A DNA stretch of 64,000 nucleotides from Hsuehochloa calcarea. Taxonomy: Eukaryota; Streptophyta; Magnoliopsida; Poales; Poaceae. The notes under the pieces were generated by a model. The model was not told where the DNA came from, ran no database searches, and saw only the letters and a list, made by a program, of their open reading frames with translations. The position numbers and the translations under genes are program-made. Positions 1 through 10,494 of this stretch are shown here, one piece after another. The stretch covers positions 20,036,473-20,100,472 of the forward strand of contig CM070611.1 in assembly GCA_036346395.1 (NCBI GenBank). The letters are read 5' to 3'. Every line of letters begins with the position of its first letter. Position 1 is the first letter of the stretch.

Positions 1-425
1 TTAAAAGCATTCATTTTTGGTGCAATGGAGGGCGAGAACATCCCTTGAAAATTAGAGAAGCGCCAAAAAAATTTTGGGAGAAATTCCTGATAGTTTTGGA
101 AATGTTTTACACTGGCCCCAGCAGCAAGGTGATTTGCATCACATGTTCCCGCTTCTGGTATACCCCACGAAGAAAGCTAAAGCTTCGAGAGGAATATAAC
201 CAGAGCTACTAACTTTCAAAGTTATGTATTTGCTAGATTGTCTCGATAACACGTGGTTCCGGACCCAAAATGTTAAGTCTCACGAGATAACTCTCAGTAA
301 TGGTATTGTCACGTGCAACGGTTACAGCAGTGTGCAGTACTGTAATATGTACTGTTCATACAGAACTGTCTCATTGTTTGATCGCCAGCATTCTCTCCAT
401 TGCCGCCGTTCTCGCTAATTAACGA
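1..425. other. unassigned AT-rich sequence
   Basis: I recognise no gene, repeat boundary or regulatory site here. By position it lies inside the 3' half of Sirevirus A, but nothing in the sequence itself shows this. The short open frames are not supported by any family resemblance. Confidence 0.4.
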
Positions 426-653
426 TCAATTATCGGTGTTTTCTTCGTCGCCGTCGGCTTCGTGGTCCTCGAGAGTTTTCAGCACATCAAATTTCACCAC
501 GACCAATAATTGCTTTCCAAACATCCAAGGACCATCCCCAATGGCCCTCCACTTCCCGCTTGCCCGGTGGAAAAGGAAGTGGTTTTCGCTCAGCTCTTTA
601 CATGTGATCCCTTTGCTAGGGCACCAAACACGCCCTAACGTTTGAAACAACAT
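426..653 (-). pseudogene. DUF4283-like fragment
   Basis: A 75-codon minus-strand frame resembles the plant DUF4283 domain, a nucleic-acid-associated domain found in many LINE- and retroelement-linked grass proteins. The recognisable part is the series FLFHRASGKW, AIGDGPWMFGKQ, LVVVKFD and KTLEDHE, which follows the family's pattern of a Trp-Met-Phe block then a hydrophobic strand ending in Asp. The fragment has no zinc knuckle and no reverse transcriptase after it, and its ends fade into unrelated sequence, so it is a relic rather than a gene. Which element carried it is not visible. Confidence 0.55.
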
Positions 654-800
654 ATCAAGGATGTTGGTTTATCCGATAATAACTTTGCCACCACTTAGGG
701 ATCTCTTGTCGACTCTGCCATCATAGCACCGCCACGCACCATCTTCATCTCGTGTTCTCGTTCTCTTCTTCGACAGCACGCGCGCGGCACCCTCCTACCT

Positions 801-1166
801 TCGCCATGGGATCACAGCAAAACCTCTGCCCTTGCACTAACCGTTGCCAACATCAAATCCCATATCCCCTCCAGCCTCGAACTCAACCCTCCTAACTACA
901 CCAAATGGCGTGAGCTCTTCACAGTTTTTGTCAGCCGATTCTCGCTTCAGAACCACATTGACAGCTGTAACAAGCCATCCAACAACTGGAATCTCAACGA
1001 TTTCTCAGTTGTTTCTTGGCTTTACGGCTCCATCTCCAATGAAATACTCGGCGTCGTCTTGTCCCCTGGTGCATCCGCACGCGAGATATGGGTTCGCATT
1101 GAGGACCTTTTCCGCGACAAGAAGGTGCCAGTTCTCACCGTGGAGGCCGAGTTCAACCAACAGTAA
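801..1166 (+). pseudogene. Ty1/copia gag N-terminal fragment (UBN2-like)
   Basis: The frame ending at a TAA at 1164-1166 reads as the N-terminal part of a plant copia gag (UBN2/DUF4219 class). Recognisable blocks are LELNPPNYTKWRELF, FSLQNHID, WLYGSISNEIL and REIWVRIEDLFRDKK, in the family order. There is no convincing start codon in frame and no zinc knuckle, protease or integrase after it, so it is a truncated relic of about 120 codons. A DUF4283 relic lies on the opposite strand just upstream. Both probably came in as parts of separate old insertions. Confidence 0.65.
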
Positions 1167-1734
1167 GGAGGCATACCATACAAAGCTAAGCTTTGAGAGC
1201 GACACAGTCAGAGCTCATGTATTTCAAAAGAAAAATACTAGTTGTCGAAGACTTAAATTTTGTAATATGTAACTGTGCACTTTTTTTTAAAAAGTCTTGA
1301 AAATGCTAGGAGCAACACTGTTGACCGACTAAAACCAAAAACCTAAAATGAATATGTAACTGTGCACTTTTCACAAAAAAAAAGTCTTGTTTGTGAACCC
1401 TAGGTCTCAAAATTAGAAATTGTGAATGTAGATGATTTTTATGCGATTCTTTTGGGCAAAAGTACATATTCAGTGTCATATGATGTTTGTGCATCTATTC
1501 CATGGATTCAATCCATAAGAATCACTGAAAATTAAATAATTTTGCCTACCCTAGAATCGGGTCAGGAAAATCGGTACTACCGCTTGTCGAGCCCGAAACT
1601 ACCGTAGTGCGGTCGTGCCGGCGCTTGTACGGCGGTACTACCGATTTTTCTGACAAAACAGAAAAATCACTCCATTCAAAATTGAACCTAGATTTTGTTG
1701 ATCAATTGCACCCTTTGTAATCTATCCTCTCTGT
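1167..1734. other. non-coding stretch with repeated words and TACTACCG motifs
   Basis: The words ATATGTAACTGTGCACTTTT and AAAGTCTTG occur twice (about 1264-1300 and 1353-1388), a small diverged direct repeat. From about 1555 to 1655 there are several short palindrome-like blocks built on GGTACTACCG. The same motif class recurs densely at 22555-23110 in the Sirevirus A LTR. No coding sequence is seen. It forms the leader in front of the ORF starting at 1735. Confidence 0.5.
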
Positions 1735-3033
1735 TTGAAGATGCCAAGAACAAGGATAGTGACTCGCAAGTCCTATGGTTCCCAAAGAGGTCAATCATCC
1801 TCTGAAGCTCCTGATCTTGCTCCAGAAGAACGCCAAAAGGTTAGAGAAGACAGAGGAACGAGTCCTGCTACCACTAGTTCAGATTCTGAGTATAATTCAT
1901 CTGAAGCAGGCACTGAGTCAGATGATATTATGGGAGAACATGAAGAAAGTCAAATCAACTTGAGGACTATCACAGCCGATGAGTATGCCCTCATGCGTCA
2001 TCGCAACCAGTTTGTTCTTCCTGCTTCATCTAAAAATTCCAAATTTCACACCAGCTTCCAAGAGTTGGTCTATGAAAAGCTATATGGTCCCCAGAGGAAG
2101 TTTGCTGACCAAAAATGGGTGAAGTGATTCCATCTCAACTCTTTGGATAAATATGAAGGAGCATATTGTTTGTTTCAGATAGTTGAGATTCATGATCTCA
2201 CAGCACTTCGATGTGACTACAATGAGGAGATTATTCGTCAATTCTATGCTACTATATATATAGCTCCAAATTTCAATTATCTGGCATGGATGACAGGGGC
2301 CACTCATCTGGGCTGTTCACGAAGTAAGTTTGAGCTTGCTTTGGGAACTGAGTGAGGAAATTATGAGCAGATATATAACAGGTCTGCTCTTCTAGTTCCT
2401 GTCTGGACTGAGTATTATGATACAACCGCTCGGTTTGTTCCAGGAAAAATAGGCGGACTTCTCCCTATTCCAAGCTTGGTAAACAGAATTATCAACCATA
2501 CCATTCTTCCCAAGAGTGGCAACTTTGATGCCATCAGGGGGCATGCATGGAATATTATAGACAATATTATGCATGGAAGGAAGTTTGATGTGGTTGATGT
2601 AATTATCAGGGAGATTGCATCATCAAACAATGATCACGTCAAAAGAATAAACTATGCACCATATATTACGTCGTTAATCATTCGCAAGACTGAACACAAT
2701 AGAGGATTGGGATCAGTTCATAAGCCCTATAAGCCTCGTGAGGGTCCTCCCATAACTGCTAATGTGCAAGCACAAGATCCCCCTATGGAGGCTGCACAAG
2801 AAGCTGCACAAGGAGCTGTACCTGAAGAAGGCCAAGCCACACTTACTCAGATCTACTTAGCTATTATGGAGATTAGAACCTCCCAGCAAGAATTTCAACT
2901 AGAAACCAACAATAGGATGGCGGCCTTGTCTGAGAGTGTGATAGCATTGGAGCATGCCATATTGACTCCAAATCGGTATGGAAGACGCCGTCTCCACATG
3001 CCTCCAAGAAGCTCTCAAGATCCGGCGGAATGA
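1735..3033 (+). pseudogene. Sirevirus-type ORF2/env-like or 'plant transposon protein' pseudogene
   Basis: One reading frame of 433 codons runs from the ATG at 1735 to the TGA at 3031, broken by in-frame TGA codons at 2125 and 2353. The N-terminus is basic, then Ser/Glu-rich and acidic (about residues 20-75). The middle (about 80-320) resembles the domain called 'putative plant transposon protein' in grass retroelements, for example LVYEKLYGPQRKF, IIRQFYATIYI and IINHTILPKSGNFD. The C-terminus is a predicted coiled coil (TQIYLAIMEIRTSQQEF) with a short basic tail. It sits just before a run of polypurine tracts and an LTR, the place where Sireviruses carry an extra env-like ORF. That role is inferred from position; I see no clear signal or membrane segment. 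Confidence 0.6.
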
Positions 3034-3338
3034 CCTTTTTGGTACGTTGATGCCAAAGGGGGAGTGAGTTAGTTTGATAGGAGGATAGGGAGGATAATTT
3101 GATACTAGTTACATTTTGCTATCTTGGATACTTATGTGCTTGTAATTATCTATTATAAACCTTGTCGTTTTTGTTTGTTAAATCGTGGTACTCTATATAT
3201 CTCTTGTTAGCACTGGTATCATGATTTGAAATGATGATCACTCTACCTTCCTTTCACTCATATGTGTTTGCAAATTCTTTTCAATTTATATGCATATATT
3301 TAGGGGGAGAATGTTATATGTTCAATAGGCTTGTGACC

Positions 3339-4199
3339 TGATGAGGACATCACTTCTACTGATATGAACACTCCTCTTCCTATTACTTTGAATGATGTGC
3401 AAGGTCCAATGACTCGGGCACGTGCTCGTCAACTTATTTATCAGGTAAACTCGTTTCTAGGGCTAAGTGTATTATTTGAGAACTCTATGATGCTGCCTAA
3501 CGGAGATGATTTACTTGTACTTAGGAATCTAGGTCTACGACCACTCTCGCAGGGTCTACGACCACTTCAAGAAGGCCTACGACCAGTGTCACCAGTACTC
3601 GGCGAGCCAGTACTCGTTGGACACAATCTACAACCAAAGATAGCATGGACTTCTCAAGGCCACCCCAGGACTAGCCCTACAACCAGGTCTTCAACCAGAG
3701 ATACGCGACCTGAATAGTGAATAAGGTGCTGCGTCACCGTTTTGGCCTAATAGGGCCTTGTAAGCGTGTCGAGGTCGGAGCCCAGGTTGTGTACACCTCT
3801 TCCCACGGCCGCACAACCCTAGGTCGACCTCCTCACGTCCCCCTATATATATAATGTAGTCGTCATAGTTTAATAGGAGTTTTTCTTTGAGATTATTCTG
3901 CTTAGAAGTCTCGCCGCACGTTCGGTTAAGGAACCCCACATTGTGAGCTTCATCTATATTCGCAATACAATATCAGATTGCATCATCTACTTTCTTGCTT
4001 GTGTTCTCGATTCGCATGCAGGAGATAGCCTTCTTAGCGAGGTCAACCGCGTTCGGCACGGTTGATAACCATCGGAGCAGTGGTGTAGTGATTGCGATGG
4101 GTTTGATCTGTTTTGGTTGGAGCCTTCAGGTCATCAACGTCGAGTTCTACACAATCGACTTATCAGTACCTTTCGGAAGATCGGTCCACCGTCACATCA
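3339..4199 (+). mobile_element. solo LTR of a Ty3/gypsy family, copy 1
   Basis: An 861-bp block begins TGATGAGGACATCAC, ends CCGTCACATCA, and is flanked by the 5-bp duplication TGACC (3334-3338 and 4200-4204). It matches 12979-13860 end to end. Its first part keeps an open frame (3364-3717) with GPMTRARARQL, a motif at the C-terminal end of many grass gypsy polyproteins, so in this family the polyprotein runs into the 3' LTR. The rest has LTR-type features such as the TATATATA run near 3845. With no internal region it is a solo LTR. Confidence 0.85.
3364..3717 (+). pseudogene. gypsy polyprotein C-terminal tail inside solo LTR
   Basis: A 117-codon open frame carries GPMTRARARQLIYQVNSFLG followed by a short degenerate repeat of a GLRP(L)xxGLRP type (about residues 58-76). 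The GPMTRARA block is typical of the tail of grass Ty3/gypsy polyproteins; no enzyme domain is present. The open frame is the tail end of a pol gene that extended into the LTR, not an independent gene. A diverged copy is at 12971-13354. Confidence 0.75.
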
Positions 4200-4729
4200 T
4201 GACCTATTGTCGTTTCTCTTGGGAACAAAACCCCCATTGGTCATATGTGTCCATTTCATACTTTTTGTGACCAAACTCATTGATTTGTAAAGTACTCTTT
4301 TGATCTTACTTTATTTTGGTGATTAATGTCAAAAAGGGGAGAATGTTTCAATGATTACAATAAAATGATTTCAATTGCCAAGCTCATTGTTTTGCAAAAC
4401 CTTTATGTTGGCTTTAGATTTGTATTGGATTTTTGGTGATTAATGCCAAAAGAGGGACAATATTTATATGATTAATATCCCCATATTTGGATGAAAACAT
4501 ATATTCTCCTTTGTGATTTGACTTATGCCAAAAAGGGGGAGAATAAAAATATTCTTTCTTGTGATTTCACCTTATTTTATGCATAGTATGAAGAATTCTT
4601 TATGCTTTAAATTGCTTAGCAACATGCATGAAAATAGCTAAATTGTTTAAATTCTTATCTTATAATGACTTATATCCAAATGTTGTTATTGATAAAGGAC
4701 TTGTCATCAGTTACCAAAAAATGGGAGAT

Positions 4730-5593
4730 TGAAGGATCTAGACCCGTCATTATGAGTTAATGGAGTGTTTTGGTGATTAATGACAGATTTGTGAGACTAA
4801 TATTTCTATTGTTATATCTACTGTGTAGTCTCTTTTGGATATAAAGGTGAAATTCAACGAGGTACTCATTTGACATCATATTTCTTATATATTGCTGCAT
4901 TCCTCAGAGCCAAAATATAGGTTGAACCCCACCATAAGTCTAACTTGAATATGTGCATATATTCCAACTTACACATTTGTGTATGCACATATTTAGGCAG
5001 AGTTCACTCTATATTTTGTGGTTTCATTAGTATTGATCTATATTCCGTTCTCCACATATATTTGGAATCTCTACTTCGAAACATATCATTGAGTATATAA
5101 AACTTGTGTAGTTCATATATTCTCATTTGTTCTCTCATTTATCTACATTCAATTATTTACAATTGAAGTGGTTATTATCAATTACCAAAGAGGGAAATAT
5201 TGAATTATCTTGCACCACCATTATGAATTAATGGTATGATATGTTAATTAATGATAATCATATTGTGGAACTAACATTTTCCATGAGTTGGATGAATATG
5301 TTATGTTCCAGGATGATCATGACTTGAAGTAAAGGATACATCATGTGTTGATGTGTATCAAGAGCTTGAAGAAAAGGAAATCATCGTGTGTCGATGATGT
5401 TCAAGAAGAGGAGATGATCATGAGTTGATCATCAAGTCAAGAGAAGACTCATCATGTATTGATGGAGGTCTAGTGAAGGATGAATCATGTGTTGATGCAT
5501 ATCAAGACTCGGGATGAAGGATAACATCATGAGTTGATGAGCATCAAGTCAAGATTTCGAAGTAAAAGAGATCATCATGTGTTGATGATTATC
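4730..5593 (+). repeat. Sirevirus A 3' LTR, first segment
   Basis: The LTR begins TGAAGGATCTAG right after a polypurine tract. It is interrupted after 5593 by Sirevirus B and resumes at 21938. Bases about 5300-5593 hold roughly seven degenerate units of 36-43 bp, each containing a variant of ATCATGTGTTGATG followed by CATCAAG. The sequences on both sides of Sirevirus B join smoothly once one TTATC copy is removed. Confidence 0.7.
5589..5593. repeat. TSD TTATC, left side of Sirevirus B
   Basis: TTATC directly precedes TGTTAGACC and is repeated at 21933-21937 directly after the other LTR. This fixes both ends of the 16.3-kb insertion. Confidence 0.9.
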
Positions 5594-7224
5594 TGTTAGA
5601 CCGAAAAGGCGACGAGAGAGGGGGGGGGGGGTGAATAGGAGCATGCTCACTTTTTCATAAATAATTGATTCAATAAGATTTTACTCCAGTAGCTATGGAA
5701 GCTATGAAGATCAGTATATCAGTACAAAAGCAATTCGATTGTCTTGGCGGTCGACCTCTGATCTGGCGGTCGACCACCGACCAAGCGGATCGTTGGTGGC
5801 CTTGGCGGTCGATCACGGACTGAAGAACAGATCAAAACAGCCCGATGACGAAGTTGCAAATAGATGAAACTTTTGATCTACAACTCCAAACTCGATGAAA
5901 CTTAGAACACACCTTCTCTATGATGTCTGGAACCTATTCCAATCGAAGATTGTGACAATTCTTGGAATAATAATGATCCTTTTCCCTTTGATTGAAGAAG
6001 GGTTAAAAACTGAGTCAAATTGAAAACTAGATCCAAAATCTTGCTCGTGGGTGATTGATGATCAAGATGATCCTAGATATGTTCCCACATGTCACAGTAA
6101 GCTAGATCACGTGAAGAATACAATCAAAAACTCACGCATCAAAGAAAGACTCAAAATCATCAAATATAGCGAAAGAATGCAAAGAGACAAGACATTGATC
6201 AAACTTTCCTTTGATTCATTTGATATGATATGGGCTTACAGCCACTCCATCAATGGAGGACAATGCTCAATCCAAGAGCACGAAAATCACATCAAAATCT
6301 TTAGAACACTAGCCTCCACAAAATCTCTCCCTAAGCAAAATTAGGGTTTTTAACTAAAAAGAGACGAAGTAGAGGTGCAGTCACCTCCCTCCCCCATTTA
6401 TAGTGGAGGCTTAGACCTTCTAGAAGTTTGTCTCAATTGGGCTCCCGTTAAGGCCCAAAATAAACGGGTCACACACGCACGTATTTTAATGCGCTGTTTT
6501 TATCTCCTCTTGACCTAATTAGCTACACCTTGTGCCATCTTGCGTCGCGGATTAGCCAAAAGGTCACCCTTGTCCATCTTGCACCACGCTTGAGTTCAAT
6601 GACCTCACCAGGCATCGTCGATCGTTCTGGACCTCAGCTCTCCAAGCCTAGTCCCGATCATCCTCGCCGTTGACCGTCATTGACCACCAAGCTACCTGCA
6701 CAACAATAGACAAGTAAACCGAATCCGGGAATAAGTCCTTCACAACTTGACCCATTTTAGTCAAAACATGCATCATGCAATACATATGCACTGAAACTCA
6801 TGGCTTTGACCTAACAACCAACCATCGCCGCCACGAAGGCCGACGATCCAAGTGAAAACCGATCAGACCGCCCCCAGGGCCGGTCTGACCGCCCACCCTG
6901 GCCGGTCTGACTGCCACCTATTGGCCGATCAGACCGCCAGTTGTGACTTAGCCGATTTCAGCCTCTGAAATTCCGAAACCTATTGGAATTTTCAAACCAA
7001 TAGAACTTTTGACTGGAGACTCCAAAAATTATGGGACCAAGTGCAATAGAATCTCCTCTCTTACCTACACCCTCTATTTTTGGCCGCTGGTTCGGCCGGT
7101 TTGACCGCCTGAGGCCTGATAGCCCTGCAACTTTGCCGAAAACACGTGAAACGACAAACCGTTAACGCCATTGCCAATTGTCACATCATCCTAAGATCTG
7201 AAGCATATCCCCATGATATCCTCA
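5594..7224 (-). repeat. Sirevirus B 3' LTR (left copy)
   Basis: A 1631-bp LTR starting TGTTAGACCGAAAAGG and ending GATATCCTCA. It contains many blocks of the type GGCCGGTCTGACCGCC (about 6860-6945 and 7090-7110) and GGCGGTCGACC (about 5750-5810), CG-rich and palindrome-like as in other Sirevirus LTRs. It has a 116-bp segment (about 5705-5820) missing from the other LTR. The short frame at 6051-6344 is not supported as a gene. Confidence 0.88.
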
Positions 7225-7700
7225 ATCTCCCCCTTGATGAACACATTGGTAATAATCCAGAAAATGTAATTTGGAGGTTTGAAAAGTAAAATACTTTCGT
7301 TTTTGCATAAAGGCACAACTTGGTCCATAAGCAAGAGAAAGCAATGGAAATGACCAAGCTGACATCAGAATAGCACAGGCAAGTGAGATAAGGAAAAATA
7401 AAGCATAAAAACTTTAAATTCCAGAAAAGAGTCAAAAATTTCACTTAAGATCCATATGAAAGAACAATTGTTCAGTTGACCTTTGATCATCGTGAGGATT
7501 AGGAAATGCAATTCAAGTTCAGAAAAGCAATAAGATGATAAGAATGCAATTCAAAAGCTCCCCCTCACTATGATCCTCGGATTTCAGAAAATTTCAAATT
7601 CTCCAATTTTCTCCCCCTTTATAACATTTTTATATCTTCTCCCTTTTATACAACATTGAGATATCTTCTCCCCCAACATTGAAATATCTTCTCCCCCTTT
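7225..7700 (-). other. multi-PPT array of Sirevirus B
   Basis: Read on the minus strand, this stretch has repeated purine tracts: AAGGGGGAGAT next to the LTR, then GAGGGGGAGC (about 7560), AAAGGGGGAGAA (about 7610), AAAAGGGAGAAGATAT (about 7640), TTGGGGGAGAAGATAT (about 7670) and AAAGGGGGAGAAGATAT (about 7690). The tract beside the LTR is the expected primer for plus-strand synthesis. The extra copies are the Sirevirus-type repeated PPT signature. Confidence 0.75.
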
Positions 7701-8208
7701 GACAATGGAGTCATCAAGGAATCACGCCTTCCTCTCATCCAGAGATAACAAATGCAGAATGAAGAAAGAAGCATAAGAAGGAGTATGCATGAAGTGTAAT
7801 GGAGTGGCTTTATTGTTGTATTTTTTAATTTTTTATTACAAGAAACTTTGGAGATTACCCAAAAGAACAAGCTAGCATTTCTAATATTGCACAGACAACA
7901 TATCAAGCCTAACAGCGCTAGCAAGATCATGATAAGACATATATATCAAAGCTAAGCACGAAGGCTCAATATAAAGCAATAAATTTGATCAATTTAAGCA
8001 AAGTTTCAAATTTAGCAAGTTCATCAACAGGGATCCTAAAGTGAAACTGGCCATGTCAAAATATCAAAGTGAGATAAAAAAGCTAACAAAGATCACATTA
8101 AGAGACAATAAGGTCATGTATTGAATCATTTTGCTCAAATTTTTTAAACACCCATTTTTCAACAATTTTTTATTTGCACTGAATATTGAAGTTGACTAAT
8201 GGTCTAAC
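7701..8208 (-). other. Sirevirus B 3' untranslated region
   Basis: AT-rich sequence between the RNase H remnant and the PPT array, with no coding similarity in either direction. The open frame at 7646-7930 shows no family motif. Expected position of the untranslated tail of this element. Confidence 0.5.
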
Positions 8209-8668
8209 TTAGTAACAAGATCCTGGACTCCACGAAGTACAGCACAATATCACCTTTTTCGACATGGTCTCTAAGTGATAGCGAATGTCTATGTGCTTGG
8301 TCCTAGAGTGTTGCACAGGGTTCTTAGCAATATTAATGGCAGAAGTGTTATCACAGAAAAGAGGAACACTAGCAAAATTTAACCCATAGTCCTTAAGAGT
8401 GGTTACCATCTACAAAATCGACTCTGAACTACTAGCGACTACATATTCACTTGAGAGTAGAGATTGTGTAGCAGAGGACTGCTTCCTAGAAGACCAAGAT
8501 ACAAGAGAAGTGCCTAGGAAGTGACAAGTGTCTGAGGTGCTCTTCCTATCTAGCCGTCAGCCCGCAAAATCAGAATCAGAAAACCCCCGAATTGACAAAG
8601 ATGATGAACAAGAATACCAAATGCCAAACAAGAGGGTAGAGTGTAAATACCTGAATATGCGTTTAACG
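8209..8668 (-). pseudogene. Sirevirus B RNase H remnant
   Basis: Reading leftwards on the minus strand, this gives the C-terminal copia RNase H: FRYLHSTLLFGIWY, GFSDSDFAG, RLDRKSTSDTCHFLG, a Ser-rich SATQSLLSSEY block, then PLFCDNTSAINIAKNP and HSRTKHIDIRYH, all in family order. In-frame stops fall after DFAG and before MVTTLKDYG, and the last part is shifted (TSWSPGSCY). RNase H would degrade the RNA strand during reverse transcription; this copy cannot. It is fused directly to the linker at about 8664, so the reverse transcriptase was lost by deletion. Confidence 0.85.
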
Positions 8669-8906
8669 GCTTGGCGATGGGAATCTCTCGGAGATGCCTG
8701 AAACCTCGCACAGAGGCAGACCGTGAAGTGGATGCACCCGGAGAGGAAAGCATCTCTTTGACCTCTGCAGGTACTACTGATGACGAAGACGCAGCAGGAG
8801 CCTCATCTGAAGGCGAAGTAGTCACATCAGGTTCTTGTGCTGAAATATCTGATCTAGCTCCAGGACTTAGCTTGTCCATCATATCCAAAAGTGATGAAAT
8901 CATCAC
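8664..8906 (-). pseudogene. Sirevirus B integrase-RT linker fragment
   Basis: A minus-strand open stretch is acidic, Ser/Pro/Ala-rich and low in complexity (EPDVTTSPSDEAPAASSSS), then FRHLREIPIAK. It looks like the variable linker found between integrase and reverse transcriptase in grass copia elements. It is flanked by a protease scrap upstream and RNase H downstream, so it marks two separate deletions. It has no activity of its own. Confidence 0.5.
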
Positions 8907-8990
8907 TCGTCGACCACGTGAAGGAGGTGAACCATCTTGAATCTCTGGTCATGTGGCGTGAACAGCCGGAGTCGACAAACCACGTGTCCT
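8880..8990 (-). pseudogene. Sirevirus B protease fragment
   Basis: Minus-strand reading gives DTWFVDSGCSRHMTRDSRWF, the active-site region of a copia aspartic protease with the DSG catalytic triplet and the SRHMT motif usual in this lineage. It then breaks off and joins the linker. Protease would process the Gag-Pol polyprotein. Only about 35 codons survive. Confidence 0.8.
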
Positions 8991-9082
8991 TCCTCTCTCC
9001 GTGGTAATCCTGAAAATCAAGGCACAGAAGAACGATGTGTCTCGATACTGGGGCTAGTTAAACAAGACTTAGGAACCCAGTA

Positions 9083-10494
9083 CTAAGACACACGCCTGTG
9101 AGTAGTATGCAAAGCAGAAGTGCAATCCTTGATTCTATTGGAAGTTCTATTATGAGCAATGGTTAAATTAACATGAGAGTTATTCTGTCTAGGAGTATGA
9201 TGATTAGCATGTGACACAAATTCTAAACCAAGTTTCTTCTTTTCTATGTTACCATGTCTCATAAAAGCTCTAGGTTGATTAGATAAAATTCTAGCAGAAT
9301 TTTTCTTATCATTTTTCAACCTACGCCAACAGAACTCAACCAAATGCCCATCCTTTTTGCAATAAGTGCAATGGTACTTGATACCACTGGGAGAAGCACC
9401 ATTTGACTTAATAGATGGTTGGGCAACACCTGTAGATTTAAAAATAATTTTTGCAAGTTGGGTTTTGAATTCAACTAACCCATTTCCCAAGACTTGAGTA
9501 ACTTTTGGCTTAGAATTATCTTGGACATAATTGTATCCTAGTCCTTGCTTCTTATAAGGAGTTTTAGACTTGTCCAGAATCATATTTAATTGTTTCTTAC
9601 CTTTAGAGAATTTTTCTAAGGTATCCTTAAGATAAACATTTTCTTCTTTAAGATTAACTCATGATTCACAGGTTTTACCTTTAATGGCTCTAGCATATTT
9701 CTCCTTATATAAAGCAGTTTCAAGTTTAAGAGCTGGAAATGAAGTACATGTAGCAGACTCAATACTGTCTTTAAGCTTGGCATATTTAGCTCTAGCTGCT
9801 TCTAACATATCTTTGACTTCATCTTCACGTTCTAAGCAGAAAGTGCAAAGGCTATAATCAACCGCTCCAGAAGCAACCAACTTGCTAGAGTCTAAGCATT
9901 TTTCACATAGATCAGATTTAGCCTCAACTAGCTCAGTCCTAGCATTTTCAATTTGTTGCAAAGTAATATTATGAGCAGATTGCAGTTTAGCAAATTCTGA
10001 GTGCATAGCATGGCAAGATGAACATTCATCATATTCAATAGTCTTAGCATTTGTAAGTTCTAAAGTCAAACTATCTACTTGTGACTCTAAGTCCTTGTTC
10101 TTGGCCATGATAAACTCTAAAGCCTTATCCTAACTCATGAGTTGCTCAAACATATTTTCACATCTATCAGAAAGGACATCATAGGAAAGAGGTACCTCAT
10201 CGTTGTCGTCGTCAACGGAGTCGGCCATGAAACACAAGCCGGTGAAGTCCTTGGCCTTCCCCTTCTTCTTATTTTGATGGATCTCCTCCTCCCTGTTCTC
10301 CTCGCTCCCGGAGTCAACATCGCTTAAGGATTGTTCCCAAAAGCGGCATGAACTCGGTGAGCGGCCTTCGTCAGTTGGGCAACATCATACCTTGAGTTGT
10401 TCCATTAAGGCTTCTTCCAAGTTGGCTTTTCCTCCTTATGGTTGTTCTTATCTTTCAGCTTGGGGCAATTTGCCCGGATATGATTAAGCTAACC
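9083..10494 (-). pseudogene. Sirevirus B gag, C-terminal part
   Basis: Continues the gag from the other side of the LARD-like insertion. It starts with the second half of the first zinc knuckle (LNHIRANC, about 10490-10465), then an acidic Lys-rich stretch and FTGLCFMADSVDDDN. A long coiled-coil-like region with repeated CxxC pairs follows (CSSCHAMHSE, CEKCLDSS, CTFCLERE, about 10100-9800), then a second knuckle CTYCKKDGHLVEFC (about 9365-9325) and a basic tail. In-frame stops fall near 10135 and 9659 and frameshifts near 10330-10400. Gag would build the particle; the long coiled region with two knuckles is typical of the large Sirevirus gag. Confidence 0.8.
10490..10494. repeat. TSD (TAACC) left of LARD-like element
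   Basis: TAACC precedes the left LTR and TCACC (19482-19486) follows the right LTR. The single mismatch is best read as a later mutation, because the TCACC copy fits the interrupted gag codons better. Confidence 0.75.

Larger units (their letters stand above)
3050..4729 (+). other. multi-polypurine-tract region of Sirevirus A, interrupted by a solo LTR
   Basis: Purine runs of the form AAAAAGGGGGAGA, often preceded by GTGATTAATG(T/C)CA, occur at about 3055-3065, 3302-3310, 4331-4342, 4448-4460, 4530-4542 and 4715-4729. The last directly precedes the LTR start TGAAGGATCTAG at 4730. Repeated polypurine tracts upstream of the 3' LTR are a described hallmark of the Sirevirus genus of Ty1/copia elements. 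The region carries no coding sequence. Bases 3339-4199 within it are a later solo gypsy LTR. Confidence 0.65.

Noticed and set aside
3691..4270. Small frames in the second half of the solo LTR as separate genes.
   Set aside because: They lie in the non-coding LTR part and are not kept in the second solo LTR copy.
6051..6344. 97-codon frame in the Sirevirus B LTR.
   Set aside because: No gag, pol or host motif; the equivalent region of the other LTR (about 20700-20990) does not keep the frame.
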